From Candidatus Saccharimonadota bacterium (GTDB lineage Bacteria > Patescibacteriota > Saccharimonadia > Saccharimonadales > UBA7683), in NCBI GenBank assembly GCA_018061375.1, contig JAGOUG010000013.1, positions 1 through 17,717 on the forward strand: a DNA stretch of 17,717 bases, written 5' to 3'. The position numbers were made by a program, and so were the translations under genes. The notes under the pieces are model-generated. The model was given only the letters and a program-made list of their open reading frames with translations, was not told the DNA's origin and searched no databases. Position 1 is the stretch's first letter. Each line of letters opens with the position of its first letter. Positions 13,604 to 17,717 of this stretch are shown one piece after another.

Positions 13604-13885
13604 CTAAAGAATAATGCCGACCGGTAGATAAAAACTGATAAATGTTGCCACTAGAAGCACGGCGAACTCAATTTTTCTGTCTATCTGAAAATGTTCGTGT
13701 GTAGCGAAAATAATACCGACCAATAGACCAAACGGCAGACTTATATTACGAAAAGCGCCAATTTCTACGTTAATTACGCGGATCCAGAGCGTTCCAAGTA
13801 TAAAGAATAGGACTATCTTTAAAAAATACACGGAATCGTGTTCTTGCACGATTTTCTTAGATACCTTCTTTTTTGATTTTGCCAT
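13604..13885 (-). CDS. Unknown small membrane protein inserted between rpsJ and rplC
   Basis: I do not recognise this 93-residue protein. It starts with a strongly basic stretch (MAKSKKKVSKK) and then has three hydrophobic segments at about 19-40, 48-63 and 72-93. The last segment runs to the C-terminus. The ATHEHF at 61-66 and QIDRK at 67-71 form a short loop between segments two and three. With the basic tail inside, the C-terminus would be outside. It interrupts the normally adjacent rpsJ-rplC pair and is preceded by the rpsJ terminator. No Shine-Dalgarno is visible before the ATG, and I could not assign a promoter. Confidence 0.72.
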   Translation of the reverse strand: MAKSKKKVSKKIVQEHDSVYFLKIVLFFILGTLWIRVINVEIGAFRNISLPFGLLVGIIFATHEHFQIDRKIEFAVLLVATFISFYLPVGIIL

Positions 13886-13937
13886 ATTGGTATCTATTTA
13901 AGCATAAGCGACCTAAAATGTCATTAGCACCAATATG

Positions 13938-13966
13938 TGTCATCCCAAACTTGATACGGGATGACA
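13938..13966. repeat. REP-like palindrome (TGTCATCCC...GGGATGACA)
   Basis: A perfect 9-bp inverted repeat surrounds an 11-bp centre, and the pairing partly continues inward when read as minus-strand RNA. The GTCATCCC/GGGATGAC arms with an ACTTGAT-like centre resemble the dispersed REP-type palindromes of several other bacterial genomes. It lies in the gap between rpsJ and the 93-codon gene. Only one copy is in this window, so its repeat nature is inferred from resemblance. Confidence 0.5.
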
Positions 13967-13970
13967 GGGA

Positions 13971-14000
13971 TAAAAGAAAACTGCCCCATGATGGACAGTT
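13971..14000 (-). terminator. Rho-independent terminator of rpsJ
   Basis: Read on the minus strand, AACTGTCC and GGGCAGTT form an 8-bp stem (one G-U pair) with a 6-base loop, followed directly by TTCTTTTA. It starts 48 bp after the rpsJ stop. The wobble pair is tolerated only on the minus-strand RNA, which supports the direction. It would separate rpsJ from the downstream S10 block. Confidence 0.7.
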
Positions 14001-14048
14001 AGCTTATGAGAGCGGTCAGTCACGATTACTCAAAGTTTAAAACTACTG

Positions 14049-14372
14049 TTAGTTCATTCGAATTTCAGCGTCACAGCCCGCAGGAAGTGAGAGATTCATC
14101 AAACTGTCTATAGTCTTAGGTGTTGGGTCTAAAATATCTATAAGACGCTTGTGAACACGCATTTCGAACTGCTCCATGCCTTTTTTGTAGACATGTGGGC
14201 TTTTGATCACTGTATACTTGCTCTTTCGAGTAGGTAGTGGAATCGGGCCGTTGATAGTTGCACCTGTTCGAAGTGCTGTATCTATGATCTGCTTTGCGGA
14301 CTGGTCGATAATTTTGTGATCGTACGCCTTAAGACGAATACGAATCTTCTGTTTCTGTGGAGTTTCTGACAT
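14049..14372 (-). CDS. rpsJ: Ribosomal protein S10 (uS10)
   Basis: S10 is a 30S head protein and, in E. coli, also the NusB partner in antitermination (NusE). The 107 residues include KIRIRLKAYDHKIIDQSAKQ (9-28), then TGATINGPIPLPTRKSKYTV and KSPHVYKKGMEQFEMRVHKR, a near-canonical set. AAAGG lies about nine bases before the ATG. Unlike most bacteria, it is not directly followed by rplC: a terminator, a palindrome and a 93-codon gene lie between. It has two promoter-like sets upstream, so it is probably a single-gene transcript. Confidence 0.98.
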   Translation of the reverse strand: MSETPQKQKIRIRLKAYDHKIIDQSAKQIIDTALRTGATINGPIPLPTRKSKYTVIKSPHVYKKGMEQFEMRVHKRLIDILDPTPKTIDSLMNLSLPAGCDAEIRMN

Positions 14373-14398
14373 CAGTAGAAACCTTTCGATATATTATT

Positions 14399-14414
14399 GC
14401 TAGCTTAACCTAGC
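14399..14414 (-). promoter_or_regulatory. Small hairpin in the rpsJ leader
   Basis: GCTAG and CTAGC form a perfect 5-bp stem with a 6-base loop, 26 bases before the rpsJ ATG and upstream of its ribosome-binding site. It lies in the predicted 110-nt leader. A control role is possible but unsupported. Confidence 0.3.
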
Positions 14415-14439
14415 CTGGTATTGTAACCTCTGCGTGGTG

Positions 14440-14468
14440 AATAAAGTATCATCCAGCCGAGTTGTCAA
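14440..14468 (-). promoter_or_regulatory. Possible second promoter of rpsJ
   Basis: On the minus strand a perfect TTGACA (14463-14468) is followed after 17 bp by TTTATT (14440-14445), a four-of-six -10. It lies downstream of the stronger promoter at 14491-14518 and would give a leader of about 60 nt. Confidence 0.4.
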
Positions 14469-14482
14469 TACAATTGTTATTG
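14466..14482. repeat. Imperfect palindrome between the two rpsJ promoters
   Basis: CAATACAATTGTTATTG is a palindrome centred on CAATTG with one extra base. It overlaps the predicted start of the upstream promoter's transcript and the -35 of the second promoter, a position suited to an operator. No regulator is identified. Confidence 0.3.
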
Positions 14483-14490
14483 TAACTAAA

Positions 14491-14518
14491 ATTATAGCAC
14501 GTTTCTAAAATCAGTCAA
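14491..14518 (-). promoter_or_regulatory. Predicted main promoter of rpsJ
   Basis: On the minus strand, -35 TTGACT (14513-14518) and a perfect -10 TATAAT (14491-14496) are 16 bp apart, with an extended TGC before the -10. The -35 starts 3 bp after the stop of the upstream 201-codon gene. The predicted leader is about 110 nt. Confidence 0.75.
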
Positions 14519-14521
14519 TTA

Positions 14522-15127
14522 TCAGTTGGTTATGGCTGATTTTCGTAGCTGCTCTACTACCAATAATGGTGGGGATGCTGTGTTGTACAAGACTGCAGAC
14601 CCAATGCGAAAACTTCTGTCATACTCAGCAATAGTATCTCGTACTTCTGCTAAGAAAGTAACCTCACCATCACTTTCAGAAAATACCCACCAATCAAATA
14701 GTCCAACCTCTTCAAGCTTTTCATTAAGTTCCCTATTGTACCAATTAGCTGCAGATAGGAATCGCTGGTTCTGAAGGGTGCAGATTAAGTCGAAGTGATG
14801 CACCGTAACACTGCCTTCAACCGCAGGCCGACCGCTTCTTATGGGTGGTTTACATCGCCTAACATCTGACTTTATGATGTCGGGTGTATTACCTTTTGAT
14901 ATCATATTAGGTTTGTAGTGGCCAATTATCTCGCCATAGGTATCGTCTATCTCGCTTCTTAACCCCTCATTTCCGGTAGTTGCTAGCACCGTAAGTTGTG
15001 TAAGTAATTCCGAGCAGTTACGACCATATTCACCGTCTTTGCATGGGCTTAGGAAGACACTTTCAACAGGCCCGCTTTGAACAGGGCACTTTGATTCCCC
15101 GCCATCATTATAGGGGCACTTTCTCAT
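14522..15127 (-). CDS. Unknown protein with an N-terminal cysteine cluster
   Basis: I do not recognise this 201-residue soluble protein. Its first 40 residues hold four cysteines (4, 14, 29, 38) in a Gly/Asp/Ser-rich stretch without hydrophobic segments, which could be a zinc site or disulfides. Two more cysteines are at 92 and 116. The middle holds VTVHHFDLICTLQNQRFLSA (108-127) and NWYNRELNEKLEEVGLFDWW (128-147). The C-terminal half is mixed alpha/beta in appearance. It lies between the tuf terminator and the rpsJ promoter, so it is transcribed alone. A -10 box ends six bases before the ATG and there is no Shine-Dalgarno, so a leaderless mRNA is predicted. It ends in TGA. Confidence 0.75.
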   Translation of the reverse strand: MRKCPYNDGGESKCPVQSGPVESVFLSPCKDGEYGRNCSELLTQLTVLATTGNEGLRSEIDDTYGEIIGHYKPNMISKGNTPDIIKSDVRRCKPPIRSGRPAVEGSVTVHHFDLICTLQNQRFLSAANWYNRELNEKLEEVGLFDWWVFSESDGEVTFLAEVRDTIAEYDRSFRIGSAVLYNTASPPLLVVEQLRKSAITN

Positions 15128-15133
15128 GTCGTA

Positions 15134-15156
15134 ATTTTAACACAAAAAGAGGTGCT
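15134..15156 (-). promoter_or_regulatory. Predicted extended -10 promoter of the 201-codon gene
   Basis: On the minus strand TGTTAAAAT forms an extended -10 (TAAAAT at 15134-15139) exactly six bases before the ATG at 15127. A weak TTGCAG lies 15 bp upstream, within the loop and 3' arm of the tuf terminator. Transcription would start at or next to the ATG. Confidence 0.55.
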
Positions 15157-15174
15157 GCAATGAGCACCTCTTTT
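15145..15174 (-). terminator. Rho-independent terminator of tuf
   Basis: A perfect 12-bp stem (AAAAGAGGTGCT with AGCACCTCTTTT) closes a 6-base loop, 19 bp after the tuf stop, and runs into TTTTTG on the minus strand. The stem is A/T-rich at its base and is also followed by T-rich sequence on the plus strand, so it could work in both directions. Confidence 0.9.
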
Positions 15175-15193
15175 GTAGTTTTGTTATATATTA

Positions 15194-16375
15194 CTATTTA
15201 GTAATTTTTGTAACAACACCCGCACCAACAGTTCGGCCACCTTCACGAATAGCGAAGTTTAGACCCTGTTCCATGGCGATTGGGGCGAGCAACTTAACCT
15301 TGAAGGTTACGGTGTCACCTGGCATTACCATTTCTTTGTCTGCTGGAAGTTCAACTTCACCAGTTACATCAGTAGTACGGAAGTAGAACTGTGGTTTGTA
15401 ACCCTTGAAGAATGGTGTGTGTCGGCCACCTTCATCTTTAGAAAGAATGTAGACCTCTGCATCAAACTCAGTGTGTGGAGTAATTGAACCTGGTTTACAG
15501 ATGACTTGACCACGTTCGATATCGTCTCGTTCTATACCGCGTAGGAGGATACCAGCGTTATCACCAGCTTGACCCTGATCAAGGTTCTTCTTGAATGCTT
15601 CGATACCAGTTACAACAGTTTTACGTGTTTCACGGATACCAACGATTTCAACTTCCTCATTGATCTTAACGATTCCAGTTTCAATACGGCCAGTAGCAAC
15701 AGTACCACGACCCTTAATTGAGAATACATCTTCGATAGGCATTAGGAATGGCTTGTCGAGGTCGCGCTTAGGTTCTTCAACGTATGTATCCATAGCGTTA
15801 ACAAGTTCCATAATTGCATCTTCGTTTGCTGCGTCACCTTCAAGTGCCTTCGTAGCAGAACCCTTGATGATAGGACAATCTCGGTCAAAGCCGTTCTTAG
15901 CTAGTAGATCACGAATATCGTCTTCAACAAGCTCTACAAGCTCTTCGTCTGCAAGATCCATCTTGTTCATGAATACAAGAATCTTAGGTACACCAACTTG
16001 CTTTGCAAGAAGTACGTGTTCACGAGTTTGTGGTAGTGGACCGTCGTTAGCACCAACAACCAAAATAGCGCCGTCGATTTGTGCAGCACCGGTGATCATG
16101 TTTTTAACATAGTCAGCGTGTCCTGGCATATCAACGTGTGCGTAGTGTCGCTTTTCGCTTTCGTACTCTTGGTGAGACGTAGCAATAGTGATACCGCGCT
16201 GTCGTTCTTCTGGAGCGTTATCGATTTGAGCGTAATCAACTTTTTTGTTGACGTCGCTCGGAAGTCGCTTTGCAAGTACAGCTGTGATAGCTGCAGTTAG
16301 TGTAGTTTTACCATGATCCACGTGACCCATTGTGCCAACGTTTACATGCGGCTTTGTTCTGTCAAAATCTGCCAT
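15194..16375 (-). CDS. tuf: Elongation factor Tu
   Basis: EF-Tu is the GTPase that brings aminoacyl-tRNA to the ribosomal A site. The 393 residues have all three domains. G motifs are GHVDHGKT (17-24), RGITI (60-64), DMPGH (82-86, with the catalytic His86), NKMD (137-140) and a variant fifth motif, SAT at 173-175 where E. coli has SAL. Domain II carries GRGTVATGRIETG, and domain III carries HTPFFKGYKPQFYFRTTDVT. AAAGGAG lies five bases before the ATG. It has its own promoter, a leader of about 107 nt and a strong terminator, so it is probably a single-gene transcript. Its place between fusA and rpsJ follows the usual str-S10 order. Confidence 0.99.
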   Translation of the reverse strand: MADFDRTKPHVNVGTMGHVDHGKTTLTAAITAVLAKRLPSDVNKKVDYAQIDNAPEERQRGITIATSHQEYESEKRHYAHVDMPGHADYVKNMITGAAQIDGAILVVGANDGPLPQTREHVLLAKQVGVPKILVFMNKMDLADEELVELVEDDIRDLLAKNGFDRDCPIIKGSATKALEGDAANEDAIMELVNAMDTYVEEPKRDLDKPFLMPIEDVFSIKGRGTVATGRIETGIVKINEEVEIVGIRETRKTVVTGIEAFKKNLDQGQAGDNAGILLRGIERDDIERGQVICKPGSITPHTEFDAEVYILSKDEGGRHTPFFKGYKPQFYFRTTDVTGEVELPADKEMVMPGDTVTFKVKLLAPIAMEQGLNFAIREGGRTVGAGVVTKITK

Positions 16376-16391
16376 GTTTTCTCCTTTACCT

Positions 16392-16430
16392 TCAAATATT
16401 TGATGGTGTATTAATATTAGTTAACGTTAA
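16392..16430. repeat. Two palindromes in the tuf leader
   Basis: TCAAATATTTGA (16392-16403) is a perfect 12-bp palindrome ending directly before the tuf ribosome-binding region, and TTAACGTTAA (16421-16430) is a perfect 10-bp palindrome further up the leader. Both are in the transcribed part if the promoter at 16489-16517 is right. They may be protein-binding sites or weak hairpins, or products of A/T-rich sequence. Confidence 0.3.
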
Positions 16431-16488
16431 TGACTCTGCGCGTTCCATATTGCCATGAGTGCAAAGCCCTCACGCGAGATACCAGACT

Positions 16489-16517
16489 ATTGTAGATGAT
16501 CACGCCTCTGTTGTAAA
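16489..16517 (-). promoter_or_regulatory. Predicted promoter of tuf
   Basis: On the minus strand, -35 TTTACA (16512-16517) and -10 TACAAT (16489-16494) each have one mismatch to consensus and are 17 bp apart. The bases CTTTACAACAGA around the -35 are identical to those at the infA promoter. The predicted leader is about 107 nt. Confidence 0.7.
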
Positions 16518-16537
16518 GAGATAATTCGCTTCAATGA

Positions 16538-17134
16538 TTATATACGTGCAGTACGAAGTATGTGCGCAACTCTAAATGCGGCTCTGTGTATACGTTTGAC
16601 CGGAGTAGATTGCAATCCAGCTGCTTCTATAGCAAGCGTGTACTCGGTCTTTGCGTGTCCTGTAAGCAGACTTTTTGACTTATGTAGCATGAATGAGGTG
16701 TCAAGCTCAGATCGGTCGCGTGCAGTGGTCGCATATCCTAAGTCGGTGTAGTGTTTTTGAATTCCAGATTGGAATGCGCGCATACACTGTGCGTTCTTTT
16801 GTGCACGTTGCTCGGTCGACATTCGGTTAGGAATGAGCGTATCTGATGCTAGGGCAAAAACACTAACAAGCTGTTCAGTTGGAGTTGTCCAGGTGTCGTA
16901 GTCATAATACGTACTTTTAAGATCCGCCCAGATCTCATGCGCAGGCTTCGCATTGGGTGCATCTAAATCAACTGGGAACAAGGTATCGAGTTCGCCATCT
17001 GTGAAATGATCTACTCTATGAGAGTCAGAAGTTGCTTCATGGAGACCAATTGCTAGCTGCTGAATTGCATCCAGGTCAGAAGTATTCCATTCAGTTCTGC
17101 GTCGTCCAAGGTGTTCTGTTTCTATTTGTATCAT
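16538..17134 (-). CDS. Unknown soluble protein between fusA and tuf
   Basis: I do not recognise this 198-residue protein. It has no signal peptide or membrane segment. The first 80 residues are acidic, with HEATSDSHRVDHFTDGELDT at 32-51. The C-terminal third is basic and probably helical (RIHRAAFRVAHILRTARI at the end). It holds a single cysteine, in the stretch RAQKNAQCMRAFQSG. The ATG at 17134 has AGAGGGA about five bases upstream, and an extended -10 box is further up, so unlike the other unknown genes it has a normal leader of about 32 nt. The usual place for tuf directly after fusA is interrupted by it. No terminator is seen between it and the tuf promoter. Confidence 0.75.
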   Translation of the reverse strand: MIQIETEHLGRRRTEWNTSDLDAIQQLAIGLHEATSDSHRVDHFTDGELDTLFPVDLDAPNAKPAHEIWADLKSTYYDYDTWTTPTEQLVSVFALASDTLIPNRMSTEQRAQKNAQCMRAFQSGIQKHYTDLGYATTARDRSELDTSFMLHKSKSLLTGHAKTEYTLAIEAAGLQSTPVKRIHRAAFRVAHILRTARI

Positions 17135-17173
17135 TTCAATCCCTCTGCCACCCAGTAAAATATTGATACATCT

Positions 17174-17182
17174 ACTATACCA
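17174..17182 (-). promoter_or_regulatory. Predicted extended -10 promoter of the 198-codon gene
   Basis: On the minus strand TGGTATAGT (TATAGT at 17174-17179) forms an extended -10 in the 75-bp gap after fusA. No good -35 is found 17 bp upstream. No terminator is visible after fusA, so read-through from fusA is also possible. Confidence 0.4.
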
Positions 17183-17209
17183 ACAATAATTGAAACTGCT
17201 AGATCTTTT

Positions 17210-17717
17210 CTATTTAGCGCGATTCGCGATTACAGCTTCAGCAACGTGTGATGGTACTTCTGCATAATGATCGAGTTCCATTGTTGAACTTGCACGACCC
17301 TGCGTCATTGAACGAATGTCAGTGGTGTAGCCAAACATTTCAGAGAGTGGTACAAAAGAGAGAATCACTTTAGCGTTAGAGCGGTCTTCCATGCTCTCAA
17401 CGCGACCACGACGACCATTTAGGTCACCAATTACGTCACCCATAAACTCTTCAGGAACAACAACCTCTACCTTCATGACTGGTTCAAGAAGAATAGGAGC
17501 TGCATTTTTGACACCAGCTTGTAACGCCATAGAACCGGCAATTTTAAAGGCCATTTCATTTGAGTCAACATCGTGGTAGCTACCGTCGTATAGTTCAGCC
17601 GAGATGTCTACTACCGGATATCCAGCAATAACACCGTTACCCATTGCTTCTTCAATACCGTTCTGAACAGGTTTTACATATTCACTCGGAACTACACCAC
17701 CCTTGATAGAGTTGATG
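17210..17717 (-). CDS. fusA: Elongation factor G, C-terminal part, cut by window edge
   Basis: EF-G is the GTPase that drives translocation of tRNA and mRNA. Only the last 168 residues are in the window; the reading frame stays open to 17717, so the gene continues beyond the edge. The visible part begins INSIKGGVVPSEYVKPVQNG. It includes the domain IV loop AGYPVVDISAELYDGSYHDV and NEMAFKIAGSMAL, and domain V with LEPVMKVEVVVPEEFMGDVI and GDLNGRRGRV. The family's closing SMTQGRASSTMELDHYAEVP precedes the stop. An internal ATG at 17644 is not the start. Confidence 0.98.
   Translation of the reverse strand, partial: INSIKGGVVPSEYVKPVQNGIEEAMGNGVIAGYPVVDISAELYDGSYHDVDSNEMAFKIAGSMALQAGVKNAAPILLEPVMKVEVVVPEEFMGDVIGDLNGRRGRVESMEDRSNAKVILSFVPLSEMFGYTTDIRSMTQGRASSTMELDHYAEVPSHVAEAVIANRAK

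Noticed and set aside
14522..15127. UGA recoded as Gly or Trp, as in Gracilibacteria
   Set aside because: This gene ends with TGA in a sensible place and conserved Gly and Trp positions in the ribosomal genes do not use TGA.
16431..16440. A shared CTCTGCG heptamer in the tuf and rpsJ leaders (also 14428-14434)
   Set aside because: Seven bases in two leaders of about 110 nt is weak, the distances to the start codons differ, and no structure supports it.
17210..17644. A short stand-alone protein starting at ATG 17644
   Set aside because: The frame continues upstream to the window edge with clear EF-G domain IV sequence, so this is an internal methionine of fusA.
1..17717. CRISPR array, tRNA, rRNA, insertion sequence, toxin-antitoxin or defence cassette
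   Set aside because: No regularly spaced repeats, cloverleaf-like stretches, transposase motifs or recognisable two-gene cassettes were seen. The unknown genes are isolated singles separated by housekeeping genes, so they do not form a multi-gene system here.

Overview
The window is a stretch of bacterial chromosome built almost entirely of translation genes, all on the minus strand. In transcription order (high to low coordinate) it holds: 3' end of fusA, an unknown gene, tuf, a second unknown gene, rpsJ, a small membrane-protein gene, the S10/spc block (rplC-rplD-rplW-rplB-rpsS-rplV-rpsC-rplP-rpmC-rpsQ-rplN-rplX-rplE-rpsN-rpsH-rplF-rplR-rpsE-rplO-secY), an unknown two-helix membrane-protein gene, and the alpha block (infA-rpmJ-rpsM-rpsK-rpsD-rpoA-rplQ, the last cut by the window edge). 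UGA is an ordinary stop here (the gene at 14522-15127 ends in it).

The organism looks like a member of the Candidate Phyla Radiation/Patescibacteria, most likely Candidatus Saccharibacteria (TM7). The main evidence is that ribosomal protein L30 is missing between rpsE and rplO, where the two genes overlap by one base. Adk and map are also missing between secY and infA, and L36, S14 and S4 are all of the cysteine-free (zinc-independent) type. The standard code argues against Gracilibacteria and Absconditabacteria. The phylum call rests on sequence memory and gene content, not on a search.

The long block from rplC to secY is tightly packed, with gaps of 0-20 bp or overlaps of 1-8 bp, so these genes are probably one translationally coupled operon. 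It departs from the textbook order in three places. rpsJ stands alone: it has tandem promoter-like boxes upstream and a hairpin/U-tract terminator downstream, then a palindromic repeat and a small membrane-protein gene before rplC. tuf has its own promoter and a strong terminator. A 172-codon membrane-protein gene fills the usual adk/map slot.

The promoters fall into two kinds. rpsJ, rplC and tuf have predicted leaders of about 105-125 nt with small inverted repeats and good Shine-Dalgarno sequences. In front of the 172-codon and 201-codon genes the -10 box ends exactly 6 bp before the ATG, which predicts leaderless mRNAs, and infA has a predicted leader of only about 8 nt with no Shine-Dalgarno. 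The infA and tuf promoters share an identical 12-bp block covering the -35 box.

I see no mobile element, CRISPR array, tRNA or rRNA, and no gene-free stretch longer than 300 bp. I do not see a new multi-gene system. The less ordinary material is four unrecognised genes, the promoter architecture and several ribosomal-protein residue changes.
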